This document shows positions 1 through 10,262 of a stretch of 64,000 nt of DNA, in pieces (position 1 is the first letter of the stretch; every line of letters begins with the position of its first letter). A model generated the notes under the pieces. The model made no database searches. It was not told the origin of the DNA and saw nothing but the letters and a program-made list of their open reading frames with translations. The DNA lies in contig OY821519.1 of NCBI GenBank assembly GCA_963682025.1, positions 107,368,099 through 107,432,098 on the forward strand. Direction: 5' to 3'. The DNA is from Cordilura impudica. Its lineage: Eukaryota > Arthropoda > Insecta > Diptera > Scathophagidae. A program made the position numbers and the translations under genes.

Positions 1-250
1 GTAATAAGATCGAAAAAATAAAACTGATTAACTCTAGTACTTTTAAAATATAAGACGTGGACAAGATCCGAAATTTAAAAATATATTTTGTTTACTATCT
101 TCTATTGACTTTAAAATTGTTGAACGTAAATGATGAAAATTCAGAGTATTTGTTGTAATAAATTACTAAACTGATCAAATTGTTTACATTTTCAAATATT
201 TTATTTGCATTTGTTACAAATAGTGGAAGAAAACCTAGGTTGAGGGTATC
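1..250. other. unassigned AT-rich DNA
   Basis: No coding region or repeat is recognised here. It may be the body of the Helentron-like element whose 3' end lies at 255-292, but the sequence does not prove it. Confidence 0.4.
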
Positions 251-292
251 AAAGATTCGGCATAGCCGAATTTAACACTCTTACTTGTTTAA
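232..292 (+). mobile_element. Helentron/DINE-1-type 3' end
   Basis: A short GGGTATC stretch is followed by the hairpin ATTCGGC-ATA-GCCGAAT and then, about a dozen bases on, by CTCTTACTTGTTT. A hairpin close to a CTTACTTGTTT terminus is how DINE-1-like (Helentron-associated) repeats end in flies. The terminal CTTACTTGTT is also shared with family A in this window, although the hairpin sequence differs. This therefore looks like the 3' end of a second, diverged subfamily. The 5' end is not recognised. Confidence 0.6.
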
Positions 293-372
293 ATTTATTT
301 TAATGGGTTGGGTATCTTTATCAAGAGTGCTGTTAATTTCTTTTTTTTATATATCGTTTTAAAAGCTAATTT

Positions 373-453
373 CGCCAGAACAGTTCGCGGACCCCCTGGA
401 AGGCCTCCACTGACACCTGGGGGTCCGCGGACCACCACTTGGGAATCATTGCC
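373..453 (-). mobile_element. hAT-like terminal fragment with GC-rich hairpin
   Basis: A GC-rich island in AT-rich DNA. Read on the minus strand it starts CAATGATTCCCAAGTGGTGG and goes straight into GTCCGCGGACC, close to the CAGTGGTTCCCAA plus CCGCGGACC pattern of hAT-type elements. An 11-base perfect stem (386-396 with 419-429) encloses a 22-base loop. No transposase and no second terminus are visible, so this is a solo end or a MITE remnant. Confidence 0.5.
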
Positions 454-1370
454 CTAAAGAGTATCCTTCAATAAAAAAAAATAGTATTTGAAAAGTAAGA
501 CTTCCTAAATAAATTTTCACTTTGCATAGTTTTTACCCTACTGCAAATCGCCAGGGTTAGTGCTTAGTGTCGTAGTATTTGTAGCATTTGCTACAGCATT
601 AGTTGTACTCTCGTGATGACGGTACAAGCTACGCTATGATATGGCGCTACAATGCGCAAAATTTTACTGCTTGTGAGTTCATAAGTGACCCTTCAAAAGA
701 TGTCAGAGTGAAAGTAAAGCGAGAAGCAAGTGTAAGCTATAAAGCTGGTTGTGAAATGGTTTCTAGCGTGGTATAAATTTTTATTTCTCTTGGTTCTTTT
801 TTATTATTTTGTTCTTTTATTGTGTTAAATTAAATTTTTTATTAACTAAAGATTTTCATACATGTATAAGACATTAATTTCATAACAAATATTTACCATG
901 ATGTTATTATTAATATCTCGCCATTCTGTACTGGTTTTTTTTATGAAAATTTTCCATCGTGTTTCACGATTATACTGAATTTTCCTTAAAATATAATCGA
1001 AAGTTACTATTGACATTCTGGAATAACTACAAAATTTCTCAGAATATTTCATCAGTTCATTATATAAATTGTGATATTCTTCCATTTTTTTCACGGTTTC
1101 AATTTATTTCGTGGATTCCTTTCTGTTTAACAAAAAATACATTAAAAGTATTACTTGACATGAAAAACTCTTCATCTGAAACTATCTTGAACAAAATAAA
1201 TATGATTAAAAACAACAACTAGCTCGCAAAATGCAGCTCTCACTCTGCCATATTGTAGCTTTGATAGACAAATAAACTATTATATTTTTAGCATAGCATA
1301 GCTTGTAGCTTGTTTTGTCAATATGCAAAAAAAAAAAAATATATAAAAAATTCGCAATATGAATAAAATA
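454..1370. other. unassigned intergenic DNA
   Basis: No homology is recognised. Short open frames of 82-87 codons on both strands overlap each other, have AT-driven composition and show no motif, so they are not called as genes. A GCATAGCATAGCTTG run near 1290 is simple local repetition. Confidence 0.4.
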
Positions 1371-1575
1371 CATTGGTTTTCTTAAAATAGATTCACTTCT
1401 TAAAAAAGTAATTTTTTAAATATTTTTCTTAAAAAGTCTCTTTCTTAAAAGTATCTTCTTGACAAAACACCACTTGTCTTTGATTAAAAAATATACCTGC
1501 TCTTAAGAGGAGCGTATTCTTAAAATACTACATTTGCTTTAAAAGTATTTTTACTTAAAAAAAAATTTAGTTTAA

Positions 1576-2357
1576 AAACAAGTAAGAAAATTATAGTCGG
1601 TCTAGACCGACTATACGATACCCTATACCATGCGTTTAGAAACCCTATCTCTTAGGCCCAACTAACTGGACATAGAAAATAAGCAAAAACCAAATTTGAG
1701 TGGGATTCTTATTAATTTTTTTGGCTGCAGATATAAAAAAGTTCATATCGGATGCTATATCTATAAAGGGGCTAGGTCCAAAAATGGACCGATCCTGATC
1801 ATGTTTGGTAAAGTCTCTTGTATTTTGCAAAAATATATACAAACAAAATTTGAGAAGAATCAGTGCAATATTTTTGTTTTTAATAGATTTAACTGAAGAT
1901 CGGGAAGCAGCTCTATATGGGGTCAAAGGGATCATTTTTGGACTACTCATCAGTGGATGTAATGAACGCATAAAAACCCAATTTGAGTAAGATCTATAGG
2001 ACAATTTGGATCTTATGGCAATTTATGTCGATTTCATATGGGTAATTTGTATGGGGGCTAGGTCTGAACATGGGCCGATTCTCACCAATTTCAATAGCGT
2101 TCATCCCATGGCCGATAAAAGCTTATATACCAAATTTCATCAAAATATATTCATATTTGCGACCTGCAGTTTGATTACAAGCTTTACATGGACACACAGA
2201 CGGACGGACGGACGGACGGACATTGTTAAATCAACTTAGAAAGTGATTCTGATTCGATCGGTATAATTAAAGATGGGTCTAGGTCAAATATTTTTGGTTG
2301 TTACAAACAGCAGCACAAAGTCATTATACCCAAACCACATAGTGGTATAGGGTATAA
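1576..2357 (+). mobile_element. family A copy 1 (Helentron-type, mini-me/DINE-1-like), full length
   Basis: Begins AACAAGTAAGAAAATTATAG, followed by the palindrome AGTCGGTCTAGACCGACT and the subterminal motif ATACCCTATACCA. It ends GTGGTATAGGGTATAA, the inverted partner of that motif. A (GACG)n block at about 2,197-2,221 is the (GTCY)n microsatellite when read on the other strand. Read in reverse, the element has the subterminal repeat at its 5' end and, at its 3' end, the subterminal repeat, a hairpin and the terminus CTTACTTGTT. It has no coding capacity of its own; recurring small open frames are shared by all copies as passengers. Confidence 0.8.
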
Positions 2358-3249
2358 ATACCTTTAGTTTGAAAAATCATCTTTTATTAATATGTATATT
2401 TTGAAATACAAAGGACCTTTTCTTAAAAAAGAGCCTTTTATTCAAAAAGTACGTGTCCTTATAAAACAGCTTTTGTTAAAAAAAGTATATGTATGGTCTT
2501 TAAAGGTATGGTCAAAAGTAACTATTAATAAAAAATTGCACTTTATAGAAAAAGTACCTATCCAAAAGGAGCACATTTTATTAAAAAATTAACCTTCCTA
2601 AAAAAAAAAAATAAATTATTAAATAGGATATTTTCATTAAAAAAGAAATTATTCCTAAAACAGTATGTTTTCTTAAAAAAAATCACCTTTTCTTAAATAG
2701 GAACTTTTTCAAAAAAAAAATTTTTTTTCTCAAAAAGTAAATTTTCTTAAGTAAAATTTCTTAAAAAATACGTTTTCTTGAAAAAGTAACTTTTCTTTAA
2801 ACAGTATTATAACAGTGTCTTATCTCTTAAGGTACTCATTTTAAAAAAGTAAATTATTCCTGAACCAGTACGTTTTCTTAAAAAAGGTACTTTTCATTAC
2901 TTTTCAAAGAAAAAAAAATTTTTTTTTCTCAAAAAGTACATATCCTTAATAAGTAAAATTTCTTCAAAAGTGCGCTTTCTTGAAAAGTAACTTTTTTTTA
3001 AACAGTATCATACAATCAATATCTTATCTCAAAAAGTACTTTTTTTTAAAAAAAGGAATTTTATTTAAAAAAGTACCTTTAATAAAAAGTACATTTTCAC
3101 ACCAAAAGGCCCTTCTCCTAAAAAATAATTTCTTCTTTAAAAGTGGCTCTCATAAAAAGCACATTTCTTAAAAAAATAGTTATTCTAAAAAATATACTTT
3201 CCTTAATAATCTAACCCATAAAAACAAAGTTTTATTAAACTCTTCCTTT

Positions 3250-3440
3250 CTTTATGTATATGAGTTTTGAAAATCCCGTGACTGTGCGTGACTTTGCGTG
3301 ACTATTTTGGAATTAATCTTTGGTCACAACAAGTATATCGACCAAGTTTCAGATTAAATGGATGAAGGGAAATCCGTTTTAAATCTCTCCTTGACTGTGC
3401 GTTACCATGCGTGACTGTGCGTGACTAAGTAAAAGTTAAT
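3250..3440. repeat. GTGCGTGAC short-motif patch
   Basis: Two clusters of TGACTGTGCGTGAC-like motif (about 3,280-3,305 and 3,392-3,425) are separated by a segment that includes AAGTATATCGACCAAGTTTCAG, a similar form of which recurs at about 3,450. It is a degenerate ~130-base tandem duplication inside the larger A+T array. Confidence 0.5.
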
Positions 3441-5110
3441 CTTTTTTTCAAAGCAAGTATACGGACCAAGCACAAAAAAAACACATTTTCTTTAAAAAAA
3501 AAATTACCTTTTCTAAACATGATAAATTTTGTCTAAAAAATTCCTTTTCTTTCGTTGTACCAATTGTCATAAAGTAACTTTTCTGTAAAAGTTTCATGCC
3601 ATATCATTAAGGAGAAGACCTTTCCTTAAATAACAAACATATCGTAGAAATTTTACCCAAGAAATTAATTTTCTTAAAGAAATTAATGTTCCTAATAAAT
3701 AGAACTTTTATAAAAGTACAGTTTGTTAAAGCCAATAATTTTAAATACGAGCTATTTTTAAAAAATTTTCCTTTTCTTGTAAAGTAAATTTTCTCTTAAA
3801 ATATTAAATTTCCTTAAAGGACAACCTTTTCTTTATATATTGCCGCTTTTTAAAAAAGTAGCTTAAACAGTACCACTTTTAAAAGAGTAAAAATAACAAA
3901 AATTGTTTTAAAACGCATCAACTAAATTTCCGCAAAAACTAAATTTTCTTGAAGAAGAACATTTTATTTAAAAATTATCTTTTAAAGCAATCTTTTCCGA
4001 AAAAAATTGCCTTTTCTTAAAAAATTAAATTTTCTTAAAAAAGTATTTTATCTGAAAAAATACCTCTTTGTAAAAAATATTAGTTTCATAAACAAGTGAC
4101 TCTTCTTAAAAAATAATTATATCTAAAAAGTATATTTTCTTAAAAGAGGAACTTTTATGAAAAGGTATCATTTCCGAAAAAAAGTAGTCTTTCCTAAAAA
4201 GAGAATATTTTTAGAAGAAAAATTTCTCTTAAAAAATTGCGTTTTTTTTTTAAATACCCTATATCTAAAAAATAGATTTACTTTAAAATGTACGTATTAT
4301 TGGAAAATTACCTTCTTCTATATTTTCTTGCAAAATTACGTTTTCTTAAAAGGCTAGATCATCTTTAAGCAGTAGCTTTTATTAGAAATGAAGTTTTCAT
4401 AAAAACGAATCTTCTCTTACAAATTGCCTTCTTATAAAATGTACTTATTCTTAAAAAATTTATTTTTTTTATATACACATTTTTCTTGAAAAAATAATCT
4501 TTTCTTAAAAATGCATTTCCTTAAAATTCTCTATTCTTAAAACATCATATGACAAAAAGTATATTTTCTTTATAAGTGTCATACCGTTTTTTCTTTTAGA
4601 AAAGACGTTTTCTAAAGAAGTAAATTTTCTTAAAGAGTAAATTTCTTTGAAGAAGTAAATATTATTTTAAAAAGCAGTTATCTTAAAAAAAATGAATTTT
4701 CTTAAAAAAAGTACATTTCTAAAAAAGTACATATATATTTTCTCTTAAAAAGTCCGCTTTCCTTAAAAATTTACATTTCTTTAAAATGCTAGATTTTCTT
4801 AACACATTAGCTTAAAAAGAGCCTTTGTTAAATTTTGTTAAAGTACCTTTTCTTAATCAAGTAAAATCTATATAAAAATTATAGTTAAAAAAGTGGTCTT
4901 TCTTCATAACAATACATTCGAAAAAAGTTGTTTTTAATAGTGCATTTAAAGTAAATTTTATGAAAAAAGGAACTTTCCTAAAAAAAGGAAATTTTCTTGG
5001 AAAACAATTTTTTCTTAAAAATATTTTCATAAAAAAGAACTAACTAAGTCCTCTATAGAAAAGTTATTTTTGTTAAAAAAGAGCATTTTTGCTAGAAAGT
5101 AACTTTCAAT

Positions 5111-5707
5111 GGTTGCCTTTGAAATGCTACAACTAACTAGTTTTTAAATGTTTTCAGAACACATAAATGCCGTCACCCTATAATGTCATGGATGAATAAT
5201 GTAAATATTTTATTTAATGAATGTTTAAGTAAATTTTTAACGAAAACTAAAAAAAAATTGTTTCGTTAATTTTCTTAAATATGATGTATAATAAAAAGAT
5301 GTGTGAAATTAATTTAATATCGCATATAATAAATCAACTAAAATTGTTTATGCACGTATATACATATATATGTATATATATTAGGGCTAACTCTTTTTTT
5401 TTAATTTTTTTCAAATATCAAAATTTTTATGCAATAGTGAAAAAGTACATCAAAAACTATTTAAAAACAAGAGATTTATTTTGGGATCGGTAAAAAAAGT
5501 TACCACGCCAAATACAATGAAGTTTTCATTATAAATTTTTTAAAATTATAAAGTAAATGCAGACCTTTTACTTAAAAATAATATACATTATAAATATGTT
5601 CCTTGTTTCAAATTTCAATTGATTTAAAATCCATTTCTTAAGGGAAATAATCCCATCAGAACATACTTTTACATGTTTCACTAATAATAAACTTATAAAT
5701 AATTGTT
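5111..5707. other. unassigned AT-rich DNA
   Basis: No repeat family or coding motif is recognised. A (TA/CA)-rich tract lies at about 5,355-5,385. Confidence 0.35.
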
Positions 5708-5807
5708 TCTACTAACGTAGAGAAAGTAAAAATTAAAAAAACTCAGCTTGTTCGTATTGACTCTAGTATAAGACAAAAAACATAAGAAAAACATTATCTA
5801 TGTTCTA
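5708..5807 (+). repeat. short interspersed repeat C, copy 1
   Basis: About 100 bases containing GTAGAGAAAG, an A-rich run, then CTTGTTCGTA and ACTCT before a run of AAAACATA. The same order of motifs occurs at about 36,745-36,845, so this is a diverged repeat present at least twice. It directly abuts a family A fragment. The class is unknown. Confidence 0.45.
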
Positions 5808-6080
5808 ATTAAAACAAGTAAAAAAATTATAGTCGCCCTAGACCGACTATGTGATACTCTATACCACGCGTTGAACTAATTGCATATAGAAATATGCATA
5901 AACCAAATTTGATTGGTGTTGTTATTAATTTTTTTTGGCTTCGAATATGAAAAAGTTCTTCTATTTAGTTCTTCTGCTATACATATATGGTGATTAGGTC
6001 GTAAAATGGACTGGTCCTAACTATATTTTGTAAGGTCACTGATTTTTTTACAAAAAAATTACAAGCTAAATTTCTGCGTT
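5808..6080 (+). mobile_element. family A copy 2, left part only
   Basis: Starts AACAAGTAAAAAAATTATAGTCG, followed by a mutated form of the palindrome and ATACTCTATACCA. It follows the family consensus through the TTTTTTTGGCT and AAAAAGTTC landmarks, then loses similarity near 6,080. The remaining two thirds are missing here. Confidence 0.65.
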
Positions 6081-7949
6081 TTCGGAAAAATTTTTTTATT
6101 TAACAATTTATGCTGTAACTTTGGAGTAAAAAGCTATAAATTTGTAATTAGCGAATAAGAGCATACTTAACACATTCGCGGACGCTAAAAATTTCAGGGA
6201 AATTATTTTTGAAACTAGTTGTAATATAAAATTTCAATTTTATAGGTTTCACGTTATTTTGCATCAATCACTTCCGTTACCTGTTAAAGTTCCTTTAGGA
6301 AAAAAAAAAATGTTTTTAAAAAATTAAAAATATATAAATATCCAAAACATATTTGTATTAGTGAAGTATTAAATTAAAATCAAATTTTTAGCTCCAAAAT
6401 CTGTAAGTCAACAAATTTAACTGAAAAAAGGCATTTAAGAAAACATTTTTTTTTATCTATGAATAAACACATGAATAAAGACATATCAAACAACCATTTC
6501 AGAAAAAATGTTATAAATAAATATAATTTTTTGTATTATTATATTTCATTTATTTATTTTATTTTATTTTTGTAAATCAAACTTCAAAATTATTTTTTAA
6601 TTTAATCATCATAATCCACAATTTATCATATAATTGCCATTATCTTTTTCGATGTGGGAAAGAGTAAGTTACTCCAATGCAGACTGTTGGATTTATATTG
6701 AATGGATCAGATCTTTAAAGAAATCTACTAACCTTTGGAAGTCCTTATTTCTAGCTTTTTCAGATTGTTGAGTTAGTTGACCAATATGCAATGTTAAACC
6801 GATATAACTTCTGACCTGTAAATTCAGTATTTATGTAGAGCAGGGTATAATTTTTAATAAATAGATAATTTTTAATAAAAAGCCTAGTGGTGTCACTAGC
6901 GTTAAGCTATAATTAAATAAATAATTAACAATTTACGAAATAAATTCATGCTCGTGAGTGAAGTTTAAACTCGTGATATCGTTATAACATGAATGTAAGC
7001 GAAAAATTCTAATCTTTATGAATAAACCAAAATTTATATTTAAGCGCGTATGGTGAGTTAAAAATTACTCACGCCCCATTCCTATTAAAATCCATACCTA
7101 TTAGCTACCATACGAAAGTAAAAACGAAAAATGATAAAAAAAAAACTTGATTTCTTGTTTGTTTTTTTCACATAAATTTTTAGCAATTGGATTTCTTTCA
7201 CAAAATTTTTGATAAGTATAAAATCATGAAAACGACAATAGCATATAAGCGATTTTTCCCGATTTCAGCAGGAAAGTTGTTGAAACTAAATATATGATAT
7301 ATGAAAAAAAAACTCAATTTGTAGAGCGATTAGAATTTTTTTGTTGCAATATTTGCGAAACATTTATCTAAACTAAAAATATATTATTATATGCTCAAAT
7401 ACCTGAAGTATACGACCCCATTATATAACTTTTACTTTTAGAAGTCATAGTAAAAACAATAAAATGTAAAAAAAATGTAAAATGTAAAATTTTTAACCAA
7501 TGCACTGAAAACTAATTATGCGATTTTGCGTACCGGAAATAACGTGAATGATCTTTTATTTTTGCAATTAGTGGTGTAGAATTGTATCTACTTTCATTCC
7601 ATACCAAACATGGTTATGAAAGTTAAAGTTCATCTTTGAAAATAATCGGCACTTTTGATGAAAGTGCCCCTCTGATGGGTATTAAAACTAATTATAGTTT
7701 TTTTTAAATTTAATTTCTAGCCATCTAAAAAATAATCATATAACAATGTCCGACAAAAAATAAAGATTTTTGTTACACACGAACCGGATTGTAAATATCT
7801 ATATCTATATACATACGTGATATACGGAATAGAACTACGTTCAAAGTTTTTCATTAAAGATCTTGCATAATTTTTAGGTACAATCTTTTGATGCATTGAA
7901 GATATTTAAATAAAATTTAAGCAAAATTTATGTATATACTGGCATATCC
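6081..7949. other. unassigned AT-rich DNA
   Basis: I see no transposase, reverse transcriptase or known repeat in this 1.9 kb. Open frames are short. It could be old repeat sequence beyond recognition or unique intergenic DNA. Confidence 0.35.
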
Positions 7950-8231
7950 CAGCTCTCGAGATTCGAGTGCAATTCTAGGAAATACTAATTTTTCATTTAA
8001 TGAAGACCCTAAAGGTATGCTTATCGATTATAGCCAATTAAGAATTTAACACAATTTAAATATGGTTTATGTCCAAAATTATTTTTCAATATTATTGGCC
8101 TATGCCTAAAATTATTTCTTAATTCAACACAATTATTATTGTGAATGAAGAAAACATACTCAGAAACACATTAGCAAATTAAATAAACAAACACACAGTT
8201 TTGTAAAATTTTATATAAGTGTTAGTAGCAC
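7950..8231 (+). repeat. interspersed repeat family B, copy 1 (left part)
   Basis: Contains CAGCTCTCGAGATTCGAGTGCAA, a short inverted repeat that marks one end of family B, then TAGGAAAT, TTTTTCATTTAAT, a CCTAAAGGTATGC landmark, the AATAAACAAACACACAG tract and TGTTAGTAGCA. The same landmarks recur in order at 52.0 and 60.6 kb and inverted at 26.2, 36.1 and 61.9 kb. The copy is cut off at the foldback MITE at 8,232. Confidence 0.65.
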
Positions 8232-8496
8232 ATATCGTCACCTAAAATGCAAAAGGCCGTAACTAACAAAAAGTTCAAAATTGACTTTTTGTGCTGTAGT
8301 TACGGCCTTTTACTTAAAAACTACTATTTTATCATAAATTGGTTTTCATAAATAAAAATCCATCTTTATTTTTCAGCTTGATTATAAAATTTGGGTATTA
8401 AGTTTAAAGTAGTTTTTATTTTATGATATTTTTTGCTTCTCCTGTAAAAAAAATAAAAATATTAGTTACGGCCTTTTGCATTTTAGGTGACGATAT
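8232..8496. mobile_element. 265 bp foldback MITE
   Basis: Left arm 8,232-8,265 and right arm 8,463-8,496 are almost perfect inverted repeats of ~34 bases. They run from ATATCGTCACC through TTTTAGGTGAC-type sequence to GGCCGTAACTA. A second inverted copy of the ACGGCCTTTT block at about 8,296-8,312 makes a further internal hairpin with the left arm. There is no coding capacity. It separates a family B fragment on its left from a family A fragment on its right. Superfamily is unknown and the target duplication is unclear because the ends themselves are ATAT-rich. Confidence 0.7.
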
Positions 8497-9040
8497 ATCA
8501 AATGGTCCGGTCCCAACTATATTTGGAAAGGTCAATTACTACTTGCAAAAACATCTAAAAACCAAAATTGAGAAAATTCTGTTGAATATATTTGTTTTTT
8601 TGCTAGAACAAAGTGAAGTTCGGGAATTAGCTTCATATGGGGGTTATGCCTAAAAATTTTTGTACTACTTATAAACGGATGAAATAAATATACAAAAACA
8701 CAATCTGACTGAGATCTTTATGATAATTTGGATGTTATGCAAATTTCAGTCGATCACATAGGGGTAATTTTTATGGGGAGTAGGTCTGAACGCGAACTGA
8801 TTTTCACTGATTTAAATAGCGTTTATCATATGGTCGTTAGAAGCTTATATATTAATTTTCATCACAATATATTCGTATTTGCGACCAATAGTTTGGCTAC
8901 AAAGTTTAGGTGGAGAGACAGACGGACGGACAGATATTTCTAAATCGGTATAATAAAAGATGAGTCTAGCTCAAATATTTTTGTTGTTACAAACATCAGC
9001 ACAAAACATTATACCTCAACCACATAGTGGTATAGCGTTC
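8497..9040 (+). mobile_element. family A copy 3, right part
   Basis: Picks up the family consensus at the GGTCC...TGACCATATTTGG region and continues to the end: the GAAGTTCGGGAATTAGC block, the GATCTTTATGATAATTTGGAT block, GAACGCGAACTGATTTTCAC, a short GACGGACGGACAG tract, then CACATAGTGGTATAG. It is more diverged than copies 1, 4, 9 and 12. The left third is absent, replaced by the foldback MITE. Confidence 0.65.
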
Positions 9041-9471
9041 AAAAAACAATGATATTTTGGAAATAGCGTTTGGTGGAGAAGGTTTGTTTTATGAAAAACA
9101 TCCTTAAATACGTTTTATATAATTAAAATTTTTTTTGTCAATTATAAGGTGCTAAGCCTTAAATCAGTTAACTTTTGGTGCTATGCCCTAAAATATAACT
9201 TAAAAATACGCATTACCCTAATGTAAATATTTTGTGTAAAAGGAAGTACATATAGATTTTACGTGTGTGTTAAATGTGGGTGATTAATGTTTACAATAAA
9301 ACGTCATGTAAACCTAAATTCAGAAAATTGTTAATAATTAAGTTAAACCAAAAATACCACAACATTCTACACATATACACATAAAATCTCTTGTTGCGAC
9401 ATATTCATCACATAAACCATAAAATTTTTGCTATAAAATATGTACAGATAGTCATCACTAATGTTGTATAA
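9041..9471. other. unassigned AT-rich DNA
   Basis: Nothing recognised. Both flanks are family A copies in the same orientation. Confidence 0.35.
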
Positions 9472-10262
9472 AACAAATAAGAAATTTTAGTCGGTCTAGA
9501 CCGACTATACGATACCCTATACCATGGTTTAGAGACCCTATCTCTTCGGTCCAACTAATTCGATATAGAAAATAAGCATAAACCAAATTTGAGTGGTATT
9601 GTTATTTATTTTTTTGGCTGCAGATATGAAAAAGTTCATATCGGATGCTATATTTATATGGGGACTAGGTCGAAATATCGGCCTATCCTGACCATATTTG
9701 GTAATGTCACTTATGTTTTGAAAACATATATACAAACTAAATTTGAGAAAAATCTGTGCAATATTTTTATTTTTTGATAGATTTAAGTGAAAATCGGGAA
9801 GCAGCTCTATATGGGGCCTGTGATTACGAACTGTACTATAGATTTTATTTTTGGACTGCTGATTAATGGATATAGTAAACACATACAAACCCAATTTGAC
9901 TGAGATCTATATGATAATTTGGATCTTATGGCAATTTATGTCGATTTCATAAGGGTCATGTGTATGGGGAATAGGTCTGAACATGGCTCGAATTTCACCA
10001 CTTTTAATAGCGTTCATCCTATGGCCAAAAAAAGCTTATACATCAAACTTTTTCCAAATATAGTCATATTTTCGACCTGTAGTTTGATTACAAGATTTAC
10101 ATGGACACACACACTGACGGAAGGACGGATGGATGGACATCGTTAAATCGACTCAGAAAGTGATTCTGAGTCGATAGGTATAATAAGAGATGGGTCAAAT
10201 ATTTTCGGTAGTTACAAACAGCAGCTCATTATACCCAAACCACATAGTGGTATAGGGTATAA
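9472..10262 (+). mobile_element. family A copy 4, full length
   Basis: Complete from AACAAATAAG and the AGTCGGTCTAGACCGACT palindrome to GTGGTATAGGGTATAA. The microsatellite block is degenerate (GACGGAAGGACGGATGGATGG). There is one ~25-base local difference after GGGGCC near 9,820 relative to the other copies. Confidence 0.8.

Larger units (their letters stand above)
1371..5110. repeat. degenerate A+T minisatellite (TTTTCTTAAAAAAGTA-like)
   Basis: For over 3 kb the sequence is a loose tandem array. The unit is about 12-17 bases and resembles TTTTCTTAAAAAAGTA(C), with variants such as TTTTCTTGAAAAAGTAA and TCTTAAAAAGTAC. Unit length drifts and no two neighbours are identical over long stretches, so the array is old or grew by repeated slippage. 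A family A copy (1,576-2,357) interrupts it near its left edge. A short patch at 3,250-3,440 carries a different motif, GTGCGTGAC. Small open frames inside it are by-products of the repeat. Confidence 0.75.

Noticed and set aside
2006..2239. Recurring 62-78 codon frames (MDLMAIYVDFIWVIC..., MSGIFINFFGCRYEKVHIGC...) at 1.7, 2.0, 9.6, 9.9, 14.5, 14.8, 28.8, 29.1, 44.5 and 55.7 kb
   Set aside because: They always lie at the same place in family A copies, have no start context or domain, and break freely in other copies. They are passengers of the repeat, not genes.
2392..4357. Lys/Leu/Phe-rich frames in the 1.4-5.1 kb region
   Set aside because: Products of the TTTTCTTAAAAAAGTA array, no conserved motif.
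6081..8485. Idea that family A copy 2 (5.8 kb) and copy 3 (8.5 kb) are one copy split by a 2.4 kb insertion
   Set aside because: The two parts overlap in the consensus around the GGTCC...TATTTTGTAAGGTCAC region, and a family B fragment plus a MITE lie directly at the second edge, so two separate copies are more likely.
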